The notes: generated by a model not told the origin, from the sequence alone. Numbered from the stretch's first letter, positions 19,316-27,432 are shown. The stretch: DNA of 64,000 nucleotides from Parvularculaceae bacterium (GCA_028284065.1 JANQSJ010000011.1:1-64000); one strand, 5' to 3'. A program made the numbers and translations.

Positions 19316-19412
19316 AGTCGCCGTCGTCCCGGCCGACCATGAGTGAGAGCCGGGATCTCGCCCAAATAGGAAAAGATCCCGGACAACGCCATGGCGTTTC
19401 CGGGATGACAGG
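19316..19412. repeat. REP-like inverted repeats between convergent genes
   Basis: Two adjacent imperfect palindromes: cgtcccggcc…agccgggat (19323..19356) and gatcccggacaacg…cgtttccgggatg (19375..19406). The CCGGGATC/GTCATCCCGG core is a common dispersed repeat theme in alphaproteobacteria. They fill most of the 180-bp gap between the 132-aa membrane gene and holC, whose ends converge, and so probably serve as terminators too. Confidence 0.6.
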
Positions 19413-19445
19413 AAGAACAGTGATCGAGGTTAGCCGCGACACGCT

Positions 19446-19904
19446 CTACCCCTGCTTTTCCCAGCGGCCCGCCTTGTTCTGGCGCCAGTAGGTCGCGTCA
19501 TGGTCGGTTTCGCGCAAGTCTTTCCAGAGCGCGCGCGCGGCGGCGAGGCCGGTCTCATCGGCGCCGTCGAAAATAAGGACGCAGCGTTCATACGCCAGGA
19601 TTTCGTCCGGATGCAGATTCGCGCGATCGACGACGAAGAGTAGGTCCGCCGCATTCGGGCGATCGCTCGTCGTCGTCAGCCAGATGGGCTGGCGCGCAGC
19701 GACGTCCGGGTCCTGATCGGCCGAATGCGGCAGGAAGCTCTCGTCGCGATGGGTCCAGAGCGTCTCGTCAAGATACGAGAGCGTCTCTTCGGCGCCGGCG
19801 CGCACCACCGCCTTCCAGCCGCGCTGAAGCGTCTTTTCCAGAAGGCCCGGCAGGACCGTCTCCAGCCGCGCGCGCTCCAGATGATAGAACAAGACTTCAG
19901 TCAC
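19446..19904 (-). CDS. holC: DNA polymerase III chi subunit
   Basis: 152 residues from a GTG start. MTEVLFYHLERARLETVLPGLLEKTLQRGWKAVVRAG matches HolC. Further features are WTHRDESFLPHS, PIWLTTTSDRPNAADLLFVVD and the C-terminal YWRQNKAGRWEKQG. Chi links the clamp loader to SSB. In many alphaproteobacteria holC follows pepA; here pepA is about 15 kb away. Confidence 0.93.
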   Translation of the reverse strand: MTEVLFYHLERARLETVLPGLLEKTLQRGWKAVVRAGAEETLSYLDETLWTHRDESFLPHSADQDPDVAARQPIWLTTTSDRPNAADLLFVVDRANLHPDEILAYERCVLIFDGADETGLAAARALWKDLRETDHDATYWRQNKAGRWEKQG

Positions 19905-19935
19905 GATCGCTCGTCCTGATCACGCATCCTTGCCC

Positions 19936-21018
19936 CTATTGCGTCGGTCCGGCGTCGTGAAGCGCCGCGTAAAGCGCGCCGGTCCAACTCTCCCGGAACG
20001 CGCGCGCAGCCGCCGTGTCGCCCGCCAGGAAGTCGAAGGCGTGAAATCCCCCGGGCGTCAAGCGCAGTTCGACCGGCACGCCGGCTTCGGTCAGCCGGCG
20101 GGCGTATTCAAGGTTTTCCGCCATGAACAGATCGACCCCGCCGACGCCGATCCACGCAGGCGGCAGACCGGTCAGGTCTTCGACGCGCGCCGGAACCGAC
20201 CCATACGGAACGACATCGCCGCCCGCCGCCTGTCCGAGATACGCGGACCAGGCGAACTGGTTTGACGCCGCATTCCAGATATAGCGTCCGATATGGTCCG
20301 GAACCGGACGGGCGCCGCCCGTTCGATCGTCGAGCATCGGGTAAATCAGGACCTGAAAAGCGACCGCAATCCCGCGGTCGCGCGCGGCGATAGCCAACTG
20401 GGCTGCGTGGCCGCCGCCGGCGCTTTCGCCGCCTATGGCGATCCGGCCCGCATCGACGCCCATATCGTCCGCATTGCCCACAAGCCATTCAAGGGCTGCG
20501 AAATTGTCCTCCATCGGCCCTGGAAACGGCGTCTCCGGCGCAAGGCGATAGTCGACCGACGCCACGACGCAGCCGCACGCCGCCGCGATCCCGGGAAGGT
20601 GCGTCGCGCTGCTCCGCGCCGAGCCGACGACGTAGCCGCCGCCGTGCATATGCAGATAGGCCGGCTTGCCCGCTTCATCCGGCGATGGATCAAACACATA
20701 AACCGTCACGTCGCGTCCGCCATCCCGCGAGGGCGCGGCCATCTCGACGACCCCTTCGGGCAGCTCGATGTCGTCTGCGCTCGTCTGCATCCGGACCAGC
20801 GGCAGCGTCACCTTGTTGAAGGTGACGGTCGGCATGTCGCCGACAAAGGGCCGCAATGCGGGCGCGACCGCCGACTTCGCGTCCGGGAGGGGCGCCGCGG
20901 GACCGCTTGGCGCCTGGCCCGGCGGTTCGGGCGCCGCGGACCCCCGCGCGCCATCCTGTTCAGCGGAACATGCGCACGCCATGACCGCGGCAAGGCCCGC
21001 GCAAAAAATGCGGAACAT
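19936..21018 (-). CDS. Alpha/beta-hydrolase lipoprotein, HSL/GDXG-type esterase
   Basis: 360 residues from the ATG at 21018 (MFRIFCAGLAAVMACACSA), a signal with lipobox-like MACAC, followed by a Pro/Ala-rich linker to about 55. The fold shows the oxyanion motif HMHGGGYVVGS, YRLAPETPFPGP, nucleophile GGESAGG and the C-terminal GGFHAFDF with the catalytic His. Typical of hormone-sensitive-lipase-family carboxylesterases. An upstream-extended frame to 21150 exists but lacks a signal. Probably envelope-bound; substrate unknown. Confidence 0.85.
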   Translation of the reverse strand: MFRIFCAGLAAVMACACSAEQDGARGSAAPEPPGQAPSGPAAPLPDAKSAVAPALRPFVGDMPTVTFNKVTLPLVRMQTSADDIELPEGVVEMAAPSRDGGRDVTVYVFDPSPDEAGKPAYLHMHGGGYVVGSARSSATHLPGIAAACGCVVASVDYRLAPETPFPGPMEDNFAALEWLVGNADDMGVDAGRIAIGGESAGGGHAAQLAIAARDRGIAVAFQVLIYPMLDDRTGGARPVPDHIGRYIWNAASNQFAWSAYLGQAAGGDVVPYGSVPARVEDLTGLPPAWIGVGGVDLFMAENLEYARRLTEAGVPVELRLTPGGFHAFDFLAGDTAAARAFRESWTGALYAALHDAGPTQ

Positions 21019-21088
21019 CACCGACCTGACTTTACTCCGTACATCATATACCTGAACTGAATTCGCCGAGTGCGCCGCCCACATGCGC

Positions 21089-21973
21089 TCACCCGCCGAT
21101 GAGCGCATCGTGCAGGGTCTCCGCGACGCCCGGCGGCGGCGGCGTGTCATCCGGCACGAAAAAGTCCGGGAACAGCTTTTTGCTCGGGTCGACGCGGTAT
21201 TTTTCGAAATCCTTCACGCCGTTCTCATAGAGGAAGGTGTCGTCGATAATGAAGTTGCCGGTGAACTCGCGGGCGGGCTTCGTCAGCATCAGATGCGCGG
21301 CGTCGGACAGGATTTCCACCGTGCGCGACCCCTTTATCATGGCGTCGCCGCCAAGCGCGAACTCCACTGCGGCCGTGGCGATCGCCGTCCGCGGCCAGAG
21401 CGCGTTGCAGGCGATCCCGTCCTTCTTGAATTCTTCCGCCATTCCGAGAACGCACAGGGACATGCCGTACTTCGCCATTGTGTAGGCGACATGGGGCGCG
21501 AACCATTTCGGGCTCATGTCGAGGGGCGGCGACAGGGTCAGCATGTGCGGGTTTTCGGACTTTTTGAGGTGCGGGACGCACTTTTGCGTCACCAGGAACG
21601 TGCCGCGGGAATTGATCTGGTGCATAAGGTCCCATCGCTTCACCGGCGTATCGAGCGTGCCCGTAAGCGAGATAGCGGAGGCGTTGTTGATGCAGATGTC
21701 GATGCCGCCGAAGGTCTCCACGGTTTTGGCGACGGCTTCATCGACGAGCTCCTCCGACCGGATGTCGACAATGAGCGGCAGCGCCTTGCCGCCCGCCGCC
21801 TCGATTTCCTCCGCCGCCGTATAGATCGTGCCCGGAAGGTGTTTGTGCGGCTCGGCGGTCTTCGCGGCGATGGCGATGTTGGCGCCGTCTTGCGCGGCCC
21901 GCTTGGCGATGGCGAGGCCAATGCCGCGGCTCGCACCGGTGATGAAAAGCGTTTTGCCTTTAAGGGTGGTCAT
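21089..21973 (-). CDS. Short-chain dehydrogenase/reductase, HSDL2-like
   Basis: 294 residues. NAD(P) site TGASRGIGLAIA at 13-24, NNAS strand motif, and VAYTMAKYGMS as the YxxxK helix (Tyr and Lys present). KTAEPHKHLPGTIYTAAEEIEAAGG is characteristic of the HSDL2-like SDR group. The catalytic Ser position reads SPPLDM, as in that group. The start overlaps the stop region of the gene upstream (21970..22521) by 4 nt, so the two are coupled. Confidence 0.9.
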   Translation of the reverse strand: MTTLKGKTLFITGASRGIGLAIAKRAAQDGANIAIAAKTAEPHKHLPGTIYTAAEEIEAAGGKALPLIVDIRSEELVDEAVAKTVETFGGIDICINNASAISLTGTLDTPVKRWDLMHQINSRGTFLVTQKCVPHLKKSENPHMLTLSPPLDMSPKWFAPHVAYTMAKYGMSLCVLGMAEEFKKDGIACNALWPRTAIATAAVEFALGGDAMIKGSRTVEILSDAAHLMLTKPAREFTGNFIIDDTFLYENGVKDFEKYRVDPSKKLFPDFFVPDDTPPPPGVAETLHDALIGG

Positions 21974-22521
21974 GGGGTTTCTGGGTCCTTTGCTGACGTG
22001 CTAAATTCCGTTGCCTCAAACCGTTCGACCAGGTCCTTTTTCGCTCGCTGAGCCCCAGCCCGAAACGGCTGCAATTCAAACCAAACACAGAATCGATAGA
22101 AGGCCACAGGGCCTATAAAGTATGCGAGCCGCCTCCATATCTCAATTTCTGACCCAAATGCCGCCGCCCACCAAAACGCCAGCGCAAAGACGCCGACGAT
22201 GGACATCCGGAGTAACAATAACAATTCGCCCAGTCTGGTCATTCTTTGGGATAATGAGATGATCGTACCATGATCGGAGGTCTTATATCGGCCCTCGATG
22301 TAAGGACGCGTGATATTGAATGAAGAGACGTCTGGAGTAATTTTGAAACCCGACATCCCTACCTGGCCGCGATAGGCCGCAAGCCCTAAGCCAAAAGCTC
22401 GCGAGAAGTCCGGTAGGAACCGAAACCGTGCCGCGACAGTTGACTTATCAAGGCGCGCCGAAAGTTCGGCCGGCGACAAGCTTGAACGAAGAACAGCGGT
22501 GTCTTCAGGTAGACTTTTCAT
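21970..22521 (-). CDS. Membrane protein of unknown function, paralogue of the upstream gene
   Basis: 183 residues. A soluble N-terminal part of about 100 residues contains YRGQVGMSGFKITPDV and RPYIEGRY, then two hydrophobic segments (about 104-120 and 130-150) and a charged tail. The layout and the GFKI…RPYIEG… GTIISLSQR pattern match the 172-aa gene just upstream, so the two look like diverged duplicates. No recognised family. Overlaps that gene by 17 nt. Confidence 0.7.
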   Translation of the reverse strand: MKSLPEDTAVLRSSLSPAELSARLDKSTVAARFRFLPDFSRAFGLGLAAYRGQVGMSGFKITPDVSSFNITRPYIEGRYKTSDHGTIISLSQRMTRLGELLLLLRMSIVGVFALAFWWAAAFGSEIEIWRRLAYFIGPVAFYRFCVWFELQPFRAGAQRAKKDLVERFEATEFSTSAKDPETP

Positions 22522-23023
22522 GGCCGAAGCAAACGGTCTCCGCCTTCACCGCCATTCCCAACATATGCCGCGTCAGCGCGACTTCGGGGAGGAACATAAC
22601 ACGAATGATGCGGGCGGGGATCGTGAACGACAGCGCCGCGGGCAAGACGATCCCGATAACCCGCACGATGGTGTCGGGCGACAGGGTCCAGACGGTGAAC
22701 GCGGCGACGCCGAAGGAGATCAGCGGCCCCGTCACCGCCGCGCCATAGACCGGCGGGCGCGGGCGCTGGACCACCGAAATCACCGAACCGCCCTCTCCGT
22801 CCGGCCGGATGTCGCCAGCGGCGGTGGAGGCCTCGCGCGCGCCGACGACCGTCTTGATCGCGAACCCGCTTTCACTCACCTCGCCATAGAACGGCCGGTC
22901 CGAACGCGGCCGGATGCGCGGCTTCTCATCCGTAAAATGCGGCTGGAGCGCGCTCGCCACGGCGGCGGGAGGCAGCGGCGAAGCGATCTCATAACTTTGC
23001 GTCGGCCAACGAGGTTTGGACAT
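22505..23023 (-). CDS. Membrane protein of unknown function, paralogue of the downstream gene
   Basis: 172 residues: an N-terminal soluble domain (SYEIASPLPPAAVASALQPHF, FYGEVSESGFAIKTVV, GGSVISVVQRPRP) followed by hydrophobic segments at about 105-125 and 127-150. Same order of elements as the 183-aa neighbour. It starts a short operon with that gene and the SDR, 29 bp downstream of the alpha/beta hydrolase gene. Function unknown. Confidence 0.7.
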   Translation of the reverse strand: MSKPRWPTQSYEIASPLPPAAVASALQPHFTDEKPRIRPRSDRPFYGEVSESGFAIKTVVGAREASTAAGDIRPDGEGGSVISVVQRPRPPVYGAAVTGPLISFGVAAFTVWTLSPDTIVRVIGIVLPAALSFTIPARIIRVMFLPEVALTRHMLGMAVKAETVCFGHEKST

Positions 23024-23052
23024 AGCGTCCGCATACCGCAGGCGGGTTAAGG

Positions 23053-23940
23053 TCAGGCGCCCACCTCAGCCAAAAACGCCGACATCGCCTCGGCGACCTC
23101 CGCCGGTTTTTCGTCCTGGACGAAATGCCCGGCCGCAATGTCGACCCGCCGCACATCCTCAAAACAGGCCTCATAGCCGTCATAGAATTCCGGCGTGATG
23201 AAGGGATCGTCCTTGCCATAGAGAATGAGCGATGGCGACGCGAACCTCGTTCCCCCGAGCGACATCCACCGCATGGCGTCGGCCTGCATGGCGCGATAGT
23301 AGTTCGCGCCGCACCGCGCCGTCCCGTCGATCCGGTAGGCGCGAATGTACTCCTCAAGCAGGTCCTCCGGGAACGTGGCGCCGTCCGGAACCGCTTCTGC
23401 GAAGATGTAGCTGAGCCATTCCGCCTCCGCGCCGGGGATCATCGCCTCGGCGAGATCCGGCGCGGCCTGAAACGCCATATACCAGCGTGGGTTCTTCGGG
23501 TTCAGCATCTGGTTCTTCAGGCCTTTAAGGTTCGCCTGCAGATTATTGATGAGGTTGATGTTCATCACGATCAGCGCCTTGACCCGGTCCGGCATCGCAA
23601 ACGCCAGTTCCTGAGCGATGACGCCGCCCCAGTCCTGGCCCGCGACCGCGAATTCTTGGATCTCGAGCGCTTCAATCAGAGCCGCGATATCATCGCTGAG
23701 CGCGCGTTTTTCAAACGCCTCGACGTCGCCCGCCCGCTCGCTGTCGCCAAGGCCACGCAAGTCCGGAAAGACAATCGTCCTTTCATCCGGCAGTCGGTCG
23801 ACGACGCCCTCCCACCCGGCCGAACTCCCCGGCCACCCGTGCAGCAAGAGGAGCGGCGGGCGGCGCGGCGCATCAGCGGTCCGCATGCGCACATTAAGGG
23901 AGACGTTCCGCGCTTCGAGCCTGATCATCGTCGCCGCCAT
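23053..23940 (-). CDS. Alpha/beta hydrolase, epoxide hydrolase/haloalkane dehalogenase-like
   Basis: 295 residues, no signal peptide, so cytoplasmic. LLLLHGWPGSSAGW carries the HGWPG oxyanion motif, FPDLRGLGDSER follows, and the nucleophile elbow is AGQDWGG, with Asp as in epoxide hydrolases and dehalogenases. The C-terminal catalytic His is in AGHFVQDEKP. Divergent from an HxlR regulator with a palindromic operator between, so probably inducible by its substrate. Confidence 0.88.
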   Translation of the reverse strand: MAATMIRLEARNVSLNVRMRTADAPRRPPLLLLHGWPGSSAGWEGVVDRLPDERTIVFPDLRGLGDSERAGDVEAFEKRALSDDIAALIEALEIQEFAVAGQDWGGVIAQELAFAMPDRVKALIVMNINLINNLQANLKGLKNQMLNPKNPRWYMAFQAAPDLAEAMIPGAEAEWLSYIFAEAVPDGATFPEDLLEEYIRAYRIDGTARCGANYYRAMQADAMRWMSLGGTRFASPSLILYGKDDPFITPEFYDGYEACFEDVRRVDIAAGHFVQDEKPAEVAEAMSAFLAEVGA

Positions 23941-23974
23941 GGACTTGCTCCTTCATATGAATAGTCTCATTATT

Positions 23975-23998
23975 AGACTTACAACATAAGTCTTGTAA
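23975..23998. promoter_or_regulatory. Operator between the hydrolase and HxlR genes
   Basis: agactta-caaca-taagtct at 23975..23993 is a perfect 7-bp inverted repeat. It is interleaved with a second pair, ttacaa (23979..23984) and ttgtaa (23993..23998). It lies midway between the divergent start codons at 23940 and 24020, the expected place for an HxlR dimer site controlling both. Confidence 0.65.
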
Positions 23999-24019
23999 TG
24001 CAACTGAAATTGGAGCGTC

Positions 24020-24508
24020 ATGCGCAGAAAGAGCTTCGACGATCAGGCGTGCGGCATCGCGCGATCGCTGGAGGCGATCGGGGACGGTTGGGGTTTTTTG
24101 ATCCTCCGCGAAGCGATGTTCGGCGTTTCGGCGTTCGACGGATTCGTCGAGCGCCTGGGCATCCCGCGTAACACGCTTGCCACCAAGCTCGATGGCCTCA
24201 TCGCCCACGGGATCATGCTGAAGGAACCGGACCAGGAGGACGGCCGCAGATCGCGTTATGGTCTGACGCCGGCCGGCGAGGAGCTTCTTGTCGTCCTGCT
24301 CGCCTTGCAGCAATGGGGCAACAAATGGCGGTTCGGAAGGAAAGGACCGCCATCCTTCATGGCGGACCGCGCGACGCGGCGGCCCGTCTCAACGCTCATC
24401 GTTCAGGATAAGGATGGAACGCCGCTTGGTCTTGGCGATGTCACTATGATCGCCGGACCGTCGGCCCCCGCGGCGCTGAAGCGGGCGTTTAAGAAGTTGC
24501 CGGGATAG
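24020..24508 (+). CDS. HxlR-family transcriptional regulator
   Basis: 162 residues. Winged HTH of the HxlR type: CGIARSLEAIGDGWGFLILREAMFG, FDGFVERLGIPRNTLATKLDGLIAHGIM, and the wing YGLTPAGEELL. The Cys11 near the N-terminus is the position often used for redox or electrophile sensing in this family. GGAG stands 4 nt before the ATG. It probably regulates the divergent hydrolase and itself. Confidence 0.92.
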   Translation: MRRKSFDDQACGIARSLEAIGDGWGFLILREAMFGVSAFDGFVERLGIPRNTLATKLDGLIAHGIMLKEPDQEDGRRSRYGLTPAGEELLVVLLALQQWGNKWRFGRKGPPSFMADRATRRPVSTLIVQDKDGTPLGLGDVTMIAGPSAPAALKRAFKKLPG

Positions 24509-24534
24509 CGCCCCGCCGCCACCTCGCCTCGCAC

Positions 24535-24933
24535 CTATGCAGCGTCACAGTTGACCTCCAGCCACCGGCCAAACTCTTCTTCGCCGATCTCTCCGGCGGC
24601 GAGGGCGAGCATTGTCGCCGTCGCCTCAGCTTCGCTTGCGGCCAGCCGCCAACCGTTCAGCGCAAGGAACAGCGCGTACGTCACAAACGATGTGCGTTTG
24701 TTACCGTCGACGAACGGATGATTCTTCACGAGCCCAAAGGCGTATTCGGCCGCAAGCTCAAACGCTGTCGGATCTTTATAGGCGGAAAGATTCTGAGGCC
24801 GCGCCAGCGCGCTTTCCAGAAGCCCCGCATCGCGAACGCCCTCGGCGCCGCCAAAGCGCTCGATGCCCCTCGCATGCGCGCCGTACACGGACGCGATCGG
24901 AACCCACCGCCACGCAGCGGGACCTTGCGTCAC
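24535..24933 (-). CDS. Doc-type toxin (Fic/Doc fold), type II toxin-antitoxin
   Basis: 132 residues from a GTG start overlapping the antitoxin stop (GTGA). The Doc motif NHPFVDGNKRTSF is intact (His, Asn, Lys, Arg). The N-terminus IASVYGAHARGIERFGGAEGVRDAGLLESALARPQN is typical of the death-on-curing family. Doc proteins phosphorylate elongation factor Tu and arrest translation. Here the toxin follows its antitoxin, the normal Phd-Doc order, although the antitoxin is an AbrB-type protein. Confidence 0.9.
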   Translation of the reverse strand: MTQGPAAWRWVPIASVYGAHARGIERFGGAEGVRDAGLLESALARPQNLSAYKDPTAFELAAEYAFGLVKNHPFVDGNKRTSFVTYALFLALNGWRLAASEAEATATMLALAAGEIGEEEFGRWLEVNCDAA

Positions 24934-25217
24934 TGGGCGAGCGCCTTAAGGGTCTTCGGATACCGGCGCATTATGTCCTCGACGAGCCGCATGTGCTCTT
25001 CGAACTCTTCGTCGCTTCGCTTTATCTCGAGCCCGTCCGGCGTTTCGACGACATGCAGGTCATCGCCCTCGCCCGCCCCGAGTTTCGCGAGCAAATCCTT
25101 CGGCAGGACGACGCCCACCGAGTTGCCGATCCTGCGCAGCTTCAGCGTCTTGCCGGCGGCCGGCGCATAGGCCGCCCCATCCTCGGCGAGAGCGGTCTTT
25201 TTCGGCTTATCCGTCAC
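24930..25217 (-). CDS. AbrB/MazE-type antitoxin of the Doc toxin
   Basis: 95 residues. A swapped-hairpin AbrB DNA-binding domain at about 22-65 (LKLRRIGNSVGVVLPKDLLAKLGAGEGDDLHVVE) is followed by an acidic helix (SDEEFEEHMRLVEDIMRRYP) likely to wrap the toxin. It is 4-nt coupled to the toxin gene. Upstream GTTATAAC boxes are the probable autoregulatory operator. Confidence 0.88.
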   Translation of the reverse strand: MTDKPKKTALAEDGAAYAPAAGKTLKLRRIGNSVGVVLPKDLLAKLGAGEGDDLHVVETPDGLEIKRSDEEFEEHMRLVEDIMRRYPKTLKALAQ

Positions 25218-25227
25218 AGCGGACCTC

Positions 25228-25272
25228 CGTTATAACGTTTGTAATAACATAAGTTATAACGGTCGTTATAAC
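25228..25272. promoter_or_regulatory. Toxin-antitoxin operator with three GTTATAAC boxes
   Basis: The perfect 8-bp palindrome GTTATAAC occurs three times (25229..25236, 25253..25260, 25265..25272) within 44 bp directly upstream of the antitoxin start, with related half-sites (gtaataac, gcgttat) around. This arrangement suits cooperative binding of the AbrB-type antitoxin with its toxin. Confidence 0.7.
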
Positions 25273-25399
25273 AAGGCGTTATCCGTGCGGAGGCGCTCGG
25301 TCGGCGGGCGGCATGGCGGGGCCGCGCTGGCGGCCGCGAGAATGCGCCGGCTCGGCGGACTAATTTCAGGATGACGTCTGCGACTTGCGAGACGGTCCG

Positions 25400-27196
25400 T
25401 CAGGCCGTCAGAACCGCCGGGTCGAGTTCCTGCACGGCGTCGGCGCCGGCGGTCACCGCCTCGGTAAGGCCTGCCGCTTCAGTCAGGAAATTATCCGCAA
25501 AAAACCTCGCGATGGCGACCTTGCCGCTGAGATAGGCCGCATCCGCCCCCGCCTCGCCCATCGCTTTCGCCGCCGCCCGCGCGCCGCGGGCGAGATAGAC
25601 GCCGCCGGCGACGTTGCCGAACTGCTTCAGGTACGGCGTCGCGCCGGCGAGGACGTCATGCTGGTCGCGCTTCGCGGCTTCGAGGAGCCAGTCCGTAGAC
25701 GCCTCCAGCGCGTCGGTCGCCCGCGAGAGCCGTGCAGCGACAAGGGAAAGCTCAGGCGTTCCCGCATCCTTCGCAGCGGCGGCCTCCGCCCGCGCTTCCT
25801 CGACAAACGCCTTCGCCGCAGCGCCGCCATCGCCTTGCAGCTTGCGGCCGACAAGGTCGATCGCCTGAATGCCGTTAGTGCCTTCGTAAATCGCGGCGAT
25901 GCGCGCGTCGCGCATGTGCTGGGCGGCGCCGGTCTCCTCCACATAGCCCATGCCGCCATGGACCTGAACGCCGAGGGACGTCACGTCATTGGCGCGATCG
26001 GTGGACCAGGCTTTCGATATCGGCGTCAGCAGCTCTTCCACCGATTTCGATCGGGTGCGGACGGCGTCGTCGGCGGCGTAACGCGCAAGATCATAGGAAA
26101 CGGCGTTGGCGTAGCAGATGGCGCGGCTCGCCTCGACCATCGCCTTCATGGAATAGAGCATCCGCCGCACGTCGGCGTGCTTGAATATCTCCACCTGCGG
26201 CCCGGACTTCACGCCCGGCGCCCGCCCCTGCCGCCGCTCCAGCGCATAGGCGAGCGCCCGCTGATAGCCGCGCTCGGCGACGCCGACCCCCTGAACCCCG
26301 ACATCGAGCCGCGCGGAGTTCATCATAACGAACATGTTCTTCAGGCCCTTGTGCTCCTGACCCAGGAGCGTGCCGACGCACTCGCCGCGCTCGCCATAGG
26401 CCATGACGCAGGTGGGCGACCCGTGCAGACCCATTTTTTCTTCAAGCCCGACCGCGGCGACGTCATTGCGGCCCTCAAGCGAGCCATCGGCCGCCACATG
26501 GACCTTCGGCACAAGGAACATGGAGATGCCCGCGGTCCCTTCCGGGGCGTCGGGCAAGCGCGCCAGCACGAGGTGAATGATATTGTCGGCGATGTCGTGG
26601 TCGCCATAGGTGATGTAGATCTTCTGGCCGCTGATTTTGTAGGTTCCGTCGCCCTGCGGCTCGGCCTTGGCGCGCACGCCGGAGAGGTCCGACCCCGCCT
26701 GCGGCTCGGTGAGGTTCATGGTGCCGGTCCATTCGCCGGAGACGAGCTTCGGCAGGTAAAGCCGTTTTTGTTCGTCCGTACCCGCATGGAGGATAGTCTT
26801 CACCGCGCCCGTCGTCAGCGTCGTGCCGATGGCGAAGGACATGCACGCGGCGTTCAAGGCGTCGACGAGCGCCACGGCGAGCGTCGACGGCAGCCCCTGC
26901 CCGCCGACGTCTTCCGGAAACGCAAGCGAGCCCCAGCCGCCTTCGACATATTGCCGATAGGCGTCCTGAAATCCGGGGCTCGTCCGCACGACGCCGTTTT
27001 CGAGGACCGCCCCGTCCTGATCGCTGCCCCAGTTCAGGGGCGCGACGACATTGTCGCAGTACTTGCCGAGCTCCTCCAGGATCGCCGAGGTGAGATCGTC
27101 GGAAAGCTCAGGAAACGCGCCGCCTTCAAGGCCGCCGAACCCGGCCATGTGATCGAGGGTAAAGCGCATGTCGCGCACTGGGGTCGCGAAGGTCAT
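25400..27196 (-). CDS. Acyl-CoA dehydrogenase, long DmdC/FadE-like type
   Basis: 598 residues from the ATG at 27196 with AAGGAG upstream. FAD flavoenzyme oxidising an acyl-CoA at C2-C3. PVRDMRFTLDHMAGFGG and AILEELGKYCDNVVAPLN are typical of the ~600-residue subfamily that includes DmdC (3-methylmercaptopropionyl-CoA dehydrogenase). Further motifs: MNLTEPQAGSDLSGVRAKA, KIYITYGDHD, and QVHGGMGYVEETGAAQHMRDARIAAIYEGTNGIQA with the catalytic Glu in YEGTNG. The C-terminal extension of about 130 residues is normal for this group. Substrate chain cannot be told from sequence. Confidence 0.93.
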   Translation of the reverse strand: MTFATPVRDMRFTLDHMAGFGGLEGGAFPELSDDLTSAILEELGKYCDNVVAPLNWGSDQDGAVLENGVVRTSPGFQDAYRQYVEGGWGSLAFPEDVGGQGLPSTLAVALVDALNAACMSFAIGTTLTTGAVKTILHAGTDEQKRLYLPKLVSGEWTGTMNLTEPQAGSDLSGVRAKAEPQGDGTYKISGQKIYITYGDHDIADNIIHLVLARLPDAPEGTAGISMFLVPKVHVAADGSLEGRNDVAAVGLEEKMGLHGSPTCVMAYGERGECVGTLLGQEHKGLKNMFVMMNSARLDVGVQGVGVAERGYQRALAYALERRQGRAPGVKSGPQVEIFKHADVRRMLYSMKAMVEASRAICYANAVSYDLARYAADDAVRTRSKSVEELLTPISKAWSTDRANDVTSLGVQVHGGMGYVEETGAAQHMRDARIAAIYEGTNGIQAIDLVGRKLQGDGGAAAKAFVEEARAEAAAAKDAGTPELSLVAARLSRATDALEASTDWLLEAAKRDQHDVLAGATPYLKQFGNVAGGVYLARGARAAAKAMGEAGADAAYLSGKVAIARFFADNFLTEAAGLTEAVTAGADAVQELDPAVLTA

Positions 27197-27207
27197 GGGG
27201 CGTCTCC

Positions 27208-27225
27208 TTAGGTCGTACGTCCTAA
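27208..27225. promoter_or_regulatory. Near-perfect palindrome upstream of the acyl-CoA dehydrogenase
   Basis: TTAGGTCGTACGTCCTAA has 8 of 9 complementary pairs and lies 12 bp before the start codon, touching the ribosome-binding site. This is a good candidate operator for a TetR- or FadR-like repressor. No regulator gene adjoins it. The remaining part of the 236-bp gap up to the DUF6090 array shows no gene. Confidence 0.5.
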
Positions 27226-27432
27226 TGACGTATGGCGCATTTTTGAGAGAATATCGAGCCGGACGCGCCTGGAACAGCGTCGCATGCGGCGGCGCGGCTT
27301 TGAAATTGGCAACCGGGCGGGCAGTTTCGCTAGGCGACGACGCCTGCGTCATCAAGGGTGCGCGCCCAGGTCAGGGCGCCTTTCCGCCGCTAAGCTCCGC
27401 CGGAAGATCTTCGACAACGCCGCGGAGGATCA

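Noticed and set aside
25228..25272. CRISPR-like repeats
   Set aside because: The repeats are 8-bp palindromes without uniform spacers; an operator is the better explanation. No CRISPR array is seen anywhere in the window.
25385..27211. 608-codon open frame on the plus strand
   Set aside because: Lies wholly opposite the acyl-CoA dehydrogenase gene. The product is Arg/His/Ala-rich with no recognisable motif, as expected from the complement of high-GC codons.
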